64,000 bases of DNA from a virus, in IMG/VR virus record IMGVR_UViG_3300002835_000115, positions 1 through 64,000 of that record, one strand, 5' to 3'. Below, piece after piece: positions 15,306-24,416 of this stretch. A program made the position numbers and the translations under genes. Positions within the stretch are counted from its first letter, which is position 1. Every line of letters starts with the position of its first letter. Below the pieces are notes generated by a model. That model saw only the letters and a list, made by a program, of their open reading frames with translations. It searched no databases and was not told where the DNA came from.

Positions 15306-16770
15306 CACCGTACAAGGCTTCGAATCGATCTGCGTCCGCGCGATCGTTGACCATGGGTTCACCGCGTATGTTCAGGCTGGTGTTCAGCAGCATGGGACAG
15401 CCGGTCATGACATACCATTTTTCCAAGAGTTCTCTAATGCCCGATGGCGAATCTTTTGATACAGTTTGTACTCTGCTGGTGCCATCATGATGCACAATAG
15501 CAGGATACAGTTCAGGACTGCGACAATGACTCACTGACTGCATGTAAGGACTGTGTTCCCAACCACGAGGCATGATAAAGTACTGATCAGCCAGTTCTTC
15601 CAGTATCACAGGAGCAAATGGTCGGAACTGTTGACGTCGTTTGATTTCATTCACACGATCTTTTATGTCTGGTCCTCTGGGGTCTGCAAGCAGGCTTCTA
15701 TGTCCAAGGGCTCTAGGTCCAAACTCTGCACGACCTGAGGCCACGCCAACAATGCCAGTGGTAACAAGATTATCAAGTAGAAGATTAACAGGATAAGCAC
15801 CGGGGATATCATGGCCAAGAAAAGCACTAGTCCAATTAACCCGCTGACCATAAGCCAACGCAGCGGCTCCCAGGCTAGAGCCAGCATCACCAGGGCAAGG
15901 CATAATCCAAATGTTTTCAAAATAATTTCCTATTCGTCTGTTGGCACTGCAATTGAGTGCAACCCCGCCTTGATAAACTAGATTGCTGCTGAACTTGAAG
16001 TTTCGAGCTCGCATCATGACGTTTAGAATCAAGTCTTCCGCTAGATCCTGTGCCCCTGCTGCCAGATCTGCGTCACTAAAATGTTCCAGATACTTGGGAT
16101 CTAGTCCTGTGTGTAGATTTTCTTTGAATCTAATTTCCCATTCATCCTGCACCAGATTCATTCTCATGAGTTCGCTGATGCCCGGATTGCCATAAGCAGC
16201 CATGCCCATTAGTATGTATTCTTCGTCTAGTGGGTGTAGGCCAACGCGGCCAGTGACTGCACTATAAAAGAGTCCGATGGAATGTGGGTAATTTTGTTGC
16301 CACAGTTTTTTATAAATTGCACGACCCGTTGAATCATATTCTGCGCCCCATATAGTAACTGTTTCCCATTCGCCCACTGCATCTATTACCACGACTGTGG
16401 CACGATCAAACGGGCTGGTTTGAAATCCTGAAGCCGCATGGCTCAGGTGATGACTGTGACTAGATACTCGCTCTGGTTCAATACTGTCGCCCAGCTGAGA
16501 CTTGAGTATTTGCCCTACTGTGAGTTTGTTCCAGTCAATGCCTTGTCCAGCATAAAGTTGACGCAGTTGCTTGGCCCAGGGACGTTCATAATAGGCCACA
16601 TGCGCAGGTGCATACGGCAAGATATCATCCAAGAGCCCTGGACAGAAGTCGGCATCATTCTTGCGTTTGCTGTAGCGTTCGCTGTGTCCAGCAAACAACA
16701 CGTCACCTTGTGAACTCAGCACTGTGGCAGCAGCGTCATGAAACCCTGCCGAGACTCCTAGTATATTCAT
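15289..16770 (-). CDS. NodU/CmcH-family carbamoyltransferase
   Basis: A 493-residue O-carbamoyltransferase. Seen: N-terminal ASKHA-type strand with SAGFHDAAA (7-15), ERYSKRKND (31-39), the metal/adenylate-site H-H-L-S-H (107-111), VVIDAVGEWE (127-136), GGVALNC (268-274), PGDAGSSLGAA (293-303) and the C-terminal GRAEFGPRALGHRS (346-359) plus NTSLNIRGEP. Enzymes of this family use carbamoyl phosphate and ATP to carbamoylate hydroxyls of sugars or antibiotics. It is shorter than typical members (about 560-600 residues). ATGA overlap with the 33-aa microprotein upstream. A tailoring role on a glycan or other hydroxylated target is likely. Confidence 0.92.
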   Translation of the reverse strand: MNILGVSAGFHDAAATVLSSQGDVLFAGHSERYSKRKNDADFCPGLLDDILPYAPAHVAYYERPWAKQLRQLYAGQGIDWNKLTVGQILKSQLGDSIEPERVSSHSHHLSHAASGFQTSPFDRATVVVIDAVGEWETVTIWGAEYDSTGRAIYKKLWQQNYPHSIGLFYSAVTGRVGLHPLDEEYILMGMAAYGNPGISELMRMNLVQDEWEIRFKENLHTGLDPKYLEHFSDADLAAGAQDLAEDLILNVMMRARNFKFSSNLVYQGGVALNCSANRRIGNYFENIWIMPCPGDAGSSLGAAALAYGQRVNWTSAFLGHDIPGAYPVNLLLDNLVTTGIVGVASGRAEFGPRALGHRSLLADPRGPDIKDRVNEIKRRQQFRPFAPVILEELADQYFIMPRGWEHSPYMQSVSHCRSPELYPAIVHHDGTSRVQTVSKDSPSGIRELLEKWYVMTGCPMLLNTSLNIRGEPMVNDRADADRFEALYGVTVCS

Positions 16771-16868
16771 TTATAGATAAAAGGATCACGCTTTCTCAAT
16801 TCTTTTAATTTCTTTCGGTAACGATATTCCAGGGTAATTCTTGCCCATAAGTTCTTTAGCCAGGTCAT
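16767..16868 (-). CDS. Basic microprotein, 33 aa, coupled to carbamoyltransferase
   Basis: ATG at 16868-16866 sits in an ATGA overlap with the stop of the 345-aa gene, and its own stop makes a second ATGA overlap with the carbamoyltransferase start at 16770. It therefore fills the gap between the two genes exactly. The peptide begins MTWLKNLWARITLEYRYRK and ends ELRKRDPFIYK. It is a Trp/Tyr-rich, strongly cationic amphipathic helix, possibly membrane-surface or protein-binding. Double coupling is hard to explain by chance, so I regard it as a real gene of unknown function. Confidence 0.72.
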   Translation of the reverse strand: MTWLKNLWARITLEYRYRKKLKELRKRDPFIYK

Positions 16869-17902
16869 TTCAATTTCCTTATTTGTTGTAGATCATAGTC
16901 TGGATCATTCCAGTGATATTCGTATGTTGCAGTAGCGGTGCTAGTACTTATTCTATGCACATCCTGGTGCTTGTATAACTGCGACCATATTTTTTCATAA
17001 TCTGTTGTGCCAAAGCTGCGCACAAGATCCACTTGTGCTACCTTAGGATGGCCAATTGTCAAACTTTTATCTTCAGGATCAAAGCCGTTGGCCACTAACC
17101 ATTCGCGAAATTCTTTGAGTGCCAAAATCTGCCACGGAAATGCACCCGGATCATTGGCCCATTCTATATCAAAATCGCCGGCTGCTTGAGTTTGTGATCT
17201 AAGTGTACTGGTTACCAGTTCATTCACACGACTGTCTCGGCCTTCGTCTGTGAACACTTCCCAATGATGTTTACCCACAGCTTTGTTTACTCCCGCATAC
17301 ACACCGCCCAAAGATCGATTTATTGTTTCTATTCCGAACAATTCATAATCTTCAGCATCTAATTCAAAACGTGGTGCTTGCAGCCAACACATCAGTTGCG
17401 ATGGTCGCTGCCATACAGGAGCAGTTTTTAACTTGCGAATGCTTAATACCAGACTTTCTAGTTCATGACACAGCAAATTCAACTGACGTATGTGCCAACG
17501 AGTTGTATCATCTGCGGCTGTGTAATACGGACTCATTGCGCCCGATACCCCTTGAAGGTCTTCAAAATATCTGTGTAATTGATTCATGTGGGCATGATTA
17601 ATACCAAGATTGATATCAATTGTGTTGGCAGGAGTGAAAAAGTCTTTTATAACATATCCTAGACCTGCTGAATTAACAGCATGTATGCTGCGATTAATTT
17701 GTGTACAGATGTATTCTGGATCACGTTTGCTGTTTGCCCATCCTATCCAACAGTAATTCTTTTCTAGATGATTCTGATTCTGAATCAACTGATTCAATGC
17801 TGCCAACCATTTGCGTGAGAGACTGTTATCCTCTACATCAATGTACACTGACATCACTTGATCGTCAGTGCTTCTCAGGTCCATCCGTATAGTATCAAGC
17901 AT
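16865..17902 (-). CDS. Hypothetical protein of the modification cluster, 345 aa
   Basis: Overlaps the radical SAM gene upstream by 8 bases and the 33-aa gene downstream by ATGA. Features seen: SLSRKWLAALNQLIQNQNHL, EKNYCWIGWANSKRDPEYIC, NLGINHAHMNQLHRYFEDLQ and an end HWNDPDYDLQQIRKLK. It has conserved-looking Cys, His and Trp residues but no motif I can tie to an enzyme family. Position between a radical SAM enzyme and the carbamoyltransferase suggests a pathway-specific role such as substrate carrier or binding protein; that is inference. From memory, similar proteins accompany radical SAM genes in marine phages. Confidence 0.7.
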   Translation of the reverse strand: MLDTIRMDLRSTDDQVMSVYIDVEDNSLSRKWLAALNQLIQNQNHLEKNYCWIGWANSKRDPEYICTQINRSIHAVNSAGLGYVIKDFFTPANTIDINLGINHAHMNQLHRYFEDLQGVSGAMSPYYTAADDTTRWHIRQLNLLCHELESLVLSIRKLKTAPVWQRPSQLMCWLQAPRFELDAEDYELFGIETINRSLGGVYAGVNKAVGKHHWEVFTDEGRDSRVNELVTSTLRSQTQAAGDFDIEWANDPGAFPWQILALKEFREWLVANGFDPEDKSLTIGHPKVAQVDLVRSFGTTDYEKIWSQLYKHQDVHRISTSTATATYEYHWNDPDYDLQQIRKLK

Positions 17903-19184
17903 GTTGGTTCCACCATTCTAGCACCGCAGGTCTTGCTGACAGGATATCAGCCATCGAAGTTGATGATTTGCGTATGCTTTCTAATTGTAACATATATGCC
18001 CGGCCTTTTGCAAGACCCGAAGCATAGGTGTCTGGCCATTGTTCGTCAAATGTGGGACGTGATTTCAACTGCACCAGCACGTCACGCATGGCACCTGAAG
18101 TAACATCAATCAGCTCGTCCAGCCAAGGATGCAGTATTTCTCTTGGTAATGCCAGTGGGCTCATTATGATATCTGGACTGAAACTAAACACCACTTTGGC
18201 CAGCAGTTGCACACCCAATTCTTGGGCTAGTTGCTGTACCGCTAGGACCTGTGTCATACCCGGTAGAGTTAGTGTAAAGTCTATGCGCATTTGTCTTGGA
18301 TGCGAACTGTACTCTAATCCTTGACGGAAGTTCGCAAGCCAGTGATCGTAGTCAAGTCCTGTTCTAATGTATTCTCCTGTGGCTTCAACTCCGTCCAGAC
18401 TTGCGCATATTTGCCAATCGCGCATGTGAGCCAGTATATCACGAAATAAATTACGCCCACCGTAGTCAACTCTGCTGAGATTGGTATTGTACCTGGCATA
18501 TACTCTGTGGCCATCATCGAGTTCCACAATACGAGCCATGTAGCGCCAGTGCTGTTCATACATCAAGGGCTCGCCGCCTACCCAGTACACTTCTTCCACA
18601 CGATGTTGCTCTACAGCATCTGAAAATTCTTTTTCAATCTGAGTATCCTGAAACACAGCAATCTCTTGGCGAATCTCAGGCTGCATCCAGGCGTTCTTGG
18701 GATTGGTCCAGTCAATCATTTTATGCTGACGCTGTTCGCTTTCCCAGGCGCTGCTCAACATATCACCGCACATTCTACACTTGAAGTTGCACAGATTGCT
18801 AAAACGATAATCCCAGCTCACGGGCTGCATAGTGGTGCTGCCGTCTGGGGCAGTACTGCTGATTACTTCGGGCAGTTTGTGGCGGAACAGGTGTTCAAAA
18901 TAGGTGCGGTACACATCAGTGTTCAGCAGTTGGTCATTGCACACTTCGCACTCGGGCAAGGTTTCTCCAGCTAGCATGCGTCTGCGCACACTTCGCATGT
19001 GTTCACCATTCCAGTGTTGCTCTAGTGTGATGGGAATATACCGTCCTGTGCCTGCGGCTGTGTCTATGTACTGCGCAAAATTCTGTGCAGGCTCTCGCGA
19101 AGCACAGCACATTCTGCGTTCGGTCTGCGGCGAAAGATAGGTGTGGACCCAGGGGGCCAAGCATAGTGAATCAGGTTTGGTCAT
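17895..19184 (-). CDS. Radical SAM protein, PW-CC (twitch) type, 429 aa
   Basis: The SAM cluster motif is C132-x3-C136-x2-C139 (LCNFKCRMCG), preceded by SWDYRFSN and followed by WVGGEPLM, the GGE motif for SAM binding. An N-terminal auxiliary region carries C8-L-A-P-W, C26-C27 and C79-x-x-C82 (ECEVCNDQ), likely ligands of a second iron-sulfur cluster ('twitch'-type, here N-terminal). Such proteins cleave SAM to make a radical for C-H chemistry on peptides or sugars. Overlaps the SGNH gene upstream by 14 bases and the 345-aa gene downstream by 8. Substrate unknown. Confidence 0.88.
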   Translation of the reverse strand: MTKPDSLCLAPWVHTYLSPQTERRMCCASREPAQNFAQYIDTAAGTGRYIPITLEQHWNGEHMRSVRRRMLAGETLPECEVCNDQLLNTDVYRTYFEHLFRHKLPEVISSTAPDGSTTMQPVSWDYRFSNLCNFKCRMCGDMLSSAWESEQRQHKMIDWTNPKNAWMQPEIRQEIAVFQDTQIEKEFSDAVEQHRVEEVYWVGGEPLMYEQHWRYMARIVELDDGHRVYARYNTNLSRVDYGGRNLFRDILAHMRDWQICASLDGVEATGEYIRTGLDYDHWLANFRQGLEYSSHPRQMRIDFTLTLPGMTQVLAVQQLAQELGVQLLAKVVFSFSPDIIMSPLALPREILHPWLDELIDVTSGAMRDVLVQLKSRPTFDEQWPDTYASGLAKGRAYMLQLESIRKSSTSMADILSARPAVLEWWNQHA

Positions 19185-19827
19185 GTATTTTGGCTAGTAT
19201 TTTTTTTGCTAATGCTTCATGGGCGGCATCTCGAGGATGCCCACTAAATTGAAGATTTAATATATTTTTTGACCATTCGACAAACCCAAGGCCGTTGTCA
19301 AGAAATATCCATTTGTCAAGATCAAGTTTTGTTGACAGTAAATTTTCTTGATTTTGTATTCCTTGAGACAAATCGGTCATTGAACTCATAAAGATATGTG
19401 GTATATCTGCTGAGGTTAAAAGTTGTTGAGAAATGTATATTTCTTTTAAAGTCTTGTCAATATGATACTGTGGGGTTGTATCAATGTGTTTAAAATATTC
19501 TATTGACATTGGCATGGTGCTAGTTGGCAAAAGACTTATCCACCCTTCATCCTGTAAAAGTAACTCGTGTCTCACAGTGGCAGTCCACATAACTAATACC
19601 ATGTCATGCTGTGTTAATATTGGAAGTGCTTGTATTATTCTTCTAGAAATTGCGTTGTTGGCATAGCTTCCTATGGCATGGCAATGATATTCTGCAGATA
19701 ACTTATTAGCTACTAATCCCCCGTATGAAAGATTGCTCGGAGTCGGCCAGTTATTAGTAGGACAATCACTTAATTCATGCCCATAGGTAAAACTGTCTCC
19801 AAACGCAAAAACTCGATTGTATTTCAT
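19171..19827 (-). CDS. SGNH/GDSL-hydrolase-like protein, 218 aa
   Basis: The N-terminal FAFGDSFTYG (7-16) is a GDS-type nucleophile block, and the C-terminal HPRDAAH (197-203) supplies a D-x-x-H pair. A central VLVMWTATVRHELL region and an ANNAISRRI helix fit SGNH blocks II and III, though block residues are less clear. SGNH enzymes are esterases or acyltransferases and often remove or add O-acyl groups on sugars. It lies between a TEK-family protein and a radical SAM protein in one operon. No signal peptide, so cytoplasmic. Its sequence is unusually A/T-rich compared with the flanking radical SAM gene. Confidence 0.75.
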   Translation of the reverse strand: MKYNRVFAFGDSFTYGHELSDCPTNNWPTPSNLSYGGLVANKLSAEYHCHAIGSYANNAISRRIIQALPILTQHDMVLVMWTATVRHELLLQDEGWISLLPTSTMPMSIEYFKHIDTTPQYHIDKTLKEIYISQQLLTSADIPHIFMSSMTDLSQGIQNQENLLSTKLDLDKWIFLDNGLGFVEWSKNILNLQFSGHPRDAAHEALAKKILAKIHDQT

Positions 19828-19846
19828 TTAAATTAGTTTCCTTGAT

Positions 19847-20746
19847 TCAAGATTCTGCATATTCTATTAGAGGTTCAATGATTTGTGTTATTATACCTTG
19901 TTTACATAATTGTTCATTGAAAAAATGATTGTGATTGTGCTGTAGTTTTTGCCAGGTAATTGGAGAATATGGCTCCTGTGTGACTAGACTTAGATTTTCT
20001 ATCACTAGTTTTAATCTTTTTTCAAAATTAGATTCCTGATCATAGCTTTCGTCAAATATATTATCAAATGTTTCAAACCCTTGGTCTCTTAGAAATGTCA
20101 ACGAATCTGATTGCCCTATTATCAACATGGGCTGATAAAAAGCACATGACTTGTAGGTTTTATCTGTCAGACGAAAAAGTTGACCATGCTGGGCAGTTTC
20201 CACTACTAAATTTATACAGGTATCATTATACCATTGCGGATTCATAAAACGTTGATTAACGTCTAAATTGTCAATGGTATATTCATCATTGGGCAGTCTG
20301 TTATTTTTGTAACTCCACAACATGTGTTCTAGCCAGGGATGTAATTCTTCAACAATTCGGTCACGACGTGGACTAACTCTGTGTATGGGCATCAATGCAA
20401 TTTTTTTATAGGTTTTTTCTGCGCTGTATTGATGATATCCTAGAGCTTGCCACCATAATGCTTCGTTCCATCTGAACCAGTTTGCGTTTGACAGTTGATA
20501 AAACCGGGCAAATGAAGTATTAGGCTCTTCCCATAAATTATCAACAATAACTTTATAACCTCGATTCAACAGTTGATTTGCCAATGGGTCTCGAGCATTC
20601 ATCCACCAGAACACAAACAATGAATTTTTACTGTAGGTCTTAGATTCATCGTAAGTCTCAATATTGAAATATTCTTGCCACAACGGTTCCAGATACCAGC
20701 TTGTAAAACTGGTAAATTGTTCCGGTTGCAATACCAGTTTAGCCAT
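19847..20746 (-). CDS. Putative glycosyltransferase, TEK-motif family (TDK variant), 299 aa
   Basis: I set the start at ATG 20746 (8-base overlap with the radical SAM gene upstream); a TTG 15 bases earlier is the alternative. The core signature is present with Asp replacing Glu: FRLTDKTYKSCAFYQPMLII, then SLTFLRDQGFETFDN and FDESYD. The ETAQHGQ before it matches ETVATGR in the 12988 protein. The upstream half (FVFWWMNARDPLANQLLNRG; IALMPIHRVSPRRDRI) looks like a short GT-B N-terminal domain. Substrate unknown. Confidence 0.7.
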   Translation of the reverse strand: MAKLVLQPEQFTSFTSWYLEPLWQEYFNIETYDESKTYSKNSLFVFWWMNARDPLANQLLNRGYKVIVDNLWEEPNTSFARFYQLSNANWFRWNEALWWQALGYHQYSAEKTYKKIALMPIHRVSPRRDRIVEELHPWLEHMLWSYKNNRLPNDEYTIDNLDVNQRFMNPQWYNDTCINLVVETAQHGQLFRLTDKTYKSCAFYQPMLIIGQSDSLTFLRDQGFETFDNIFDESYDQESNFEKRLKLVIENLSLVTQEPYSPITWQKLQHNHNHFFNEQLCKQGIITQIIEPLIEYAES

Positions 20747-21953
20747 TGAACTTGTACTCAATCAACTGAGCCATTTCGGGACAGATCACAGCAAAGTCTT
20801 GATTTCTTTTGCGGTCCAGATCTGCTATATTTGATCTCAGCATAACCCCATCTGTGCTGGCTCCATGATTCATGAAATCAATCACACCATTGATATCTTG
20901 TTGGTAGCGGGCCGGTCCAGCATTAAATTTCAAATAGTGTGTGATAGCAGTTTTAGCTGAATCTGGCAGAGTAGAGATACTAAAGTACCAGGCATCGTGC
21001 ATGATATTCCAGTACACATAATTAAATTTCTGATCCTGGATCCACCAGGCCAGCTGATCTATGTAACGCACATTGAACACATTCACAGTTGAGCAACACT
21101 GTAGTTGAATGTTGGGATATTGTGTGCGCAGTTGTCTAAAGCGTTGTAGATTGTCACACACTTCAGTCCACACAGCATTGGTGCGCTGATATTCAAAGCG
21201 TTGATTCAGGTCATCAATTGAGAATGCAATTTCTACTGTTTTGAAATGACGCCATATTTCATGCGCCTTTTCTGGATATTGAGTACCATTTGTGTTGTAA
21301 TGAATTTCAACTTGATGTGCAATTCCGCGATCCACAATACCTTGCAGCATTGCAAAGTGTTCAGCGATCATAAAGGGCTCGCCACCGGTGAATTCTATAT
21401 AGCGTATGTCTGTTAGCACACTGTCAATCTGGCTCCAGAATTGTTCATTTTCTCGGGGCCAGGCACCGGCTCGCAGCATTTGATATGCATGAGAACTTTT
21501 TTGTTCTGCCCGCGGCATGAAGTTCAATTCTTCTGTGGCAAACTGACTTGAACTCCAGGGACCGCATATGCGACATTTTAAATTGCAGATGTTGCCCAGT
21601 TTGAGATCCAGGAACATCAATGGCCTGGCATCTGTAGTCCAGGGCTCATCTCTTAAAGAGTGTTTAAGGCGATCTAGGGTATGCATTCGTTTTGATTTGC
21701 GTCCTGCATCTTCTTCATTCCAACATTTTCTACATGTTTCGGGCCGGCTCCCTGCTAAGAATTTAATGCGTAAATCACGCATGTGATCACTGGTTTGTAT
21801 GTCAACAAAATTGGCAGTAGATAATTCAAACTTGTTTCCGTTGTTGTCCAAAATTTCGTCATCGGCTAGGCAGCAAGGTCGCACAGTGCCAATTGGACTA
21901 GCTTCTAAGCTGATCCAAGGTAATATACAAAATTTATTGTGTGGTAAGTTCAT
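20739..21953 (-). CDS. Radical SAM protein, PW-CC (twitch) type, 404 aa
   Basis: Auxiliary-cluster region first: C9-x-x-P-W, C27-C28 (VRPCC) and C74-x-x-C77 (CRKCWNEEDAG). Radical SAM core: C123-x3-C127-x2-C130 (NICNLKCRICGP), GGEPFM and NTNGTQYP. N-terminal placement of the SPASM-like cysteines is shared with the other PW-CC proteins here. It overlaps its SGNH neighbour upstream by 20 bases and the TEK-family gene downstream by 8. The likely chemistry is SAM-dependent radical modification of a peptide or sugar in the cytoplasm. Confidence 0.88.
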   Translation of the reverse strand: MNLPHNKFCILPWISLEASPIGTVRPCCLADDEILDNNGNKFELSTANFVDIQTSDHMRDLRIKFLAGSRPETCRKCWNEEDAGRKSKRMHTLDRLKHSLRDEPWTTDARPLMFLDLKLGNICNLKCRICGPWSSSQFATEELNFMPRAEQKSSHAYQMLRAGAWPRENEQFWSQIDSVLTDIRYIEFTGGEPFMIAEHFAMLQGIVDRGIAHQVEIHYNTNGTQYPEKAHEIWRHFKTVEIAFSIDDLNQRFEYQRTNAVWTEVCDNLQRFRQLRTQYPNIQLQCCSTVNVFNVRYIDQLAWWIQDQKFNYVYWNIMHDAWYFSISTLPDSAKTAITHYLKFNAGPARYQQDINGVIDFMNHGASTDGVMLRSNIADLDRKRNQDFAVICPEMAQLIEYKFNG

Positions 21954-22704
21954 ATAACGCTTTTTTTTCTATCAGCAACGGTATCAACACTTCTTGACAC
22001 CATAGTTCGTGTCCTATATGTGAAGGATGTAGATTATCTTCCCACAGATGATTATGTGTTTTTACCCATGTTCCTAGAAAATGCTTGTGATCAAAAAACA
22101 ACCAAGGAGCATTATCTAATATCAGATTAAGTTTTTCAAGTTCTATGCCATAGTTGATCCATTGATTGGTTTTATCACCCTCACACCATAAATTCTGGTA
22201 GGCAGTGTAGTAAAACGTATAATCTCTTTGTCTGAGATAATCAGTTAACTGTGTCATGGCTAGCCAGGAAGTCAATGCCAAACTTTGATTGTTTTGAAAT
22301 TTTGTATATTCTTTAAGAGCTTGTTCTACCAGTGATACTTGACGATTTGCCCACCAATTGCCACCTACTACTAATTCAGTGCAGTCTGAATAATCATAGG
22401 TAAATTGGTATGCCTTTTTAAAGTTGCTAAGTGTTGGATCAGTTATCCAATCCACACGCTCGATTCCGCTCCACATGACCATAATCAATAGGTCCTTGGG
22501 ATTGGGTTTGTGTTGTTCAAGCCATAATATAATGCTGTTTTTGATATGTGTGTTGCCAGCCCCTGGTATTGCCAAATTGTGAATGTTTAATCCGGCCCAG
22601 TGTGCTAGATTGTTTGCCCATGAAACCGGAGTATGATAATTGTTATGCGTAAAACTACACCCTGACACCAGCAAGTTTTTATAAGATGACCCAAACATAT
22701 TCAT
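21934..22704 (-). CDS. SGNH-hydrolase-like protein, 256 aa
   Basis: Block I VSGCSFTH (13-20) with Ser17 as nucleophile, a GAGNTHIK segment with the block II/III Gly and Asn, and D223-N-L-H226 (EDNLHPSHIGH) as the C-terminal D-x-x-H block. All four SGNH elements are thus visible. Its GCSFT form differs from the GDSFT of the 218-aa protein, so the two are distant relatives rather than a recent duplication. ATGA overlap with the 571-aa radical SAM gene upstream and a 20-base overlap with the 404-aa one downstream. Likely an esterase or acyl transferase tailoring step. Confidence 0.78.
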   Translation of the reverse strand: MNMFGSSYKNLLVSGCSFTHNNYHTPVSWANNLAHWAGLNIHNLAIPGAGNTHIKNSIILWLEQHKPNPKDLLIMVMWSGIERVDWITDPTLSNFKKAYQFTYDYSDCTELVVGGNWWANRQVSLVEQALKEYTKFQNNQSLALTSWLAMTQLTDYLRQRDYTFYYTAYQNLWCEGDKTNQWINYGIELEKLNLILDNAPWLFFDHKHFLGTWVKTHNHLWEDNLHPSHIGHELWCQEVLIPLLIEKKALYELTTQ

Positions 22705-24416
22705 CTGAGTGCCGACAATTCAGGAATAATGTCCAGCATACGTTCGTTACGAATACCATCCAGTTCATGTGTTTTGCGCCAGAATGTATCCAGTAGGTGT
22801 GTGTTGTCTGTGGCTGTCATGTAGGTGATAGCCGATTCGAATCCCACTGTGGCTCGCTGTAATGGATCTTGCCCGCGAAGCCATTCAATGTGTTCGCGAT
22901 ATCGGGCTAGCAATATACCTTTGTATTCAGCAGGTGCTATGTCTATTCTGTAATGTGCAGGATCTTGCAGAATGTTTACATTGAGATCCTGTGCTCGAAT
23001 CAGGCCTTTTGCAACCCAATCTTTGTGAAAGTCTGGCAAGTGTAGAGCATTCATTATGCTGAGTGTGGGACTGATATAAAAGTCTACAGCAGGGCAGATT
23101 TCAATCATTTTTCGACGGTTTTGTTCTACCACTGTCCAGCTGGTACCCTTGCGTATGTATTCACCGCGAGCACCGCTAGCGTCTAGACTGGCACCTACAC
23201 TAACTGAATCAAACAATTTCCAATATTCAAATACACTCTTATCTTTGAGATTGGTATGCGTGAAATTAGTGTTGTATATTAATCGTACATTGAACTTTTT
23301 TTGTCGCACCAGTTCGTCTAGAATCTTATAGTGTTCTTCCATGAGCAATGGTTCGCCGCCGGCAAAGTAGATCTGTTCAACATGCTCAATATGATCCACT
23401 AATTGATCCCATGCATCAGTTTCAAATCTACCAGCATAGTTCAACACCTTGTGTGTTTTTTTCCAGTCAGGGCCGGCTAGTTTGGCTTGATCCTTGTACC
23501 AAGAACTTGAAAAAATATGGCCACAACTGCGGCAACTTAGATTACAGAGATTTGAAAATCTTATGTCCCAGTAGGTCAACTCAAATCTGTCTAGAGTTCC
23601 ATCAGGTTCAGTTTCATGTACTCGATTGATAAGATGTCCGTGATGTTTGTTGGCACTCATTCTTCCACTGACAAATCCCGCCGACTCTTGCTCGTAGCAC
23701 CTGTTACACGCCGAAACAGATTGTTCATTCAGCATCTGATTACGTATTTTTTTTATCGGTTCTTGGTTCCATATTTCCTTGATAGTATTCTTTCTCATGT
23801 CTCCAATAGAAAATTCCATATCTGCCTGGCAACATGGATATGCTGCTCCAGTGGGATAGGCATGAAAATGCATCCAGGGATACATGCAAAACGTAGAACT
23901 TTTGGTCAGTAAGAATTGTTCTTGTTCGGTGAGATCTTCTATATCAACTCTCATTGGACCTAGATAATTGTATTGATAACTGCCTGGTTTTATATTTTTG
24001 GTCATTTTATCTTGTGGCCGACGATCCGTGTGTTCAACCGTATAAACTTCAATTGTAAAAGGGACTGAATCTTTAGAAAGAGACTGGTAGTTAGCCGTAT
24101 AAGCATTGCGCACAGTAACATCATTGGTCAGCAAGATGACAAAAAAATTAGATATGTCAATGTCATTGAGTCTGTGCTGTAGTTGTGTTAGCAATTGCCC
24201 TGCCGATTGTTCAACATCTTCATATATGTCACCACGCGACATTGTAAATAATATTCGTTGAGTGGTATCATAATAATCTCTATGTACCGATTGAACTGTT
24301 TTTATCATCCAGGGCTTTTTATTATAGATATTTAAATCATGCCAAGGGTCAAGATCAATCACGGCCAATACATCGTACTGAGATTGTAATTCTGTTATTT
24401 TTTCATTCAAGGTCAT
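22701..24416 (-). CDS. Radical SAM protein with ~165-residue N-terminal extension, 571 aa
   Basis: The longest of the radical SAM group. Residues 1-165 form an extra alpha/beta domain (YDVLAVIDLDPWHDLNI; FFVILLTNDVTVRNAY; PFTIEVYTVEHTDRRP) without a motif I recognise. The auxiliary region follows: C177-M-Y-P-W (177-181), C195-C196, C237-x-x-C240. The radical SAM core C291-x3-C295-x2-C298 (NLCNLSCRSCGH) is followed by FAGGEPLLMEEHY and YNTNFTH. It is coupled by ATGA to both neighbours. The extension may bind the substrate or a carrier protein (inference). Confidence 0.88.
   Translation of the reverse strand: MTLNEKITELQSQYDVLAVIDLDPWHDLNIYNKKPWMIKTVQSVHRDYYDTTQRILFTMSRGDIYEDVEQSAGQLLTQLQHRLNDIDISNFFVILLTNDVTVRNAYTANYQSLSKDSVPFTIEVYTVEHTDRRPQDKMTKNIKPGSYQYNYLGPMRVDIEDLTEQEQFLLTKSSTFCMYPWMHFHAYPTGAAYPCCQADMEFSIGDMRKNTIKEIWNQEPIKKIRNQMLNEQSVSACNRCYEQESAGFVSGRMSANKHHGHLINRVHETEPDGTLDRFELTYWDIRFSNLCNLSCRSCGHIFSSSWYKDQAKLAGPDWKKTHKVLNYAGRFETDAWDQLVDHIEHVEQIYFAGGEPLLMEEHYKILDELVRQKKFNVRLIYNTNFTHTNLKDKSVFEYWKLFDSVSVGASLDASGARGEYIRKGTSWTVVEQNRRKMIEICPAVDFYISPTLSIMNALHLPDFHKDWVAKGLIRAQDLNVNILQDPAHYRIDIAPAEYKGILLARYREHIEWLRGQDPLQRATVGFESAITYMTATDNTHLLDTFWRKTHELDGIRNERMLDIIPELSALR

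Noticed and set aside
15663-15920. An 85-codon, strongly hydrophobic frame inside the carbamoyltransferase gene, same strand, other frame
   Set aside because: It lies over the most conserved part of a well-supported enzyme, has no coupling or clear ribosome site, and hydrophobic out-of-frame reads are common over GC-balanced conserved genes. Kept only as a remote overprinting candidate.
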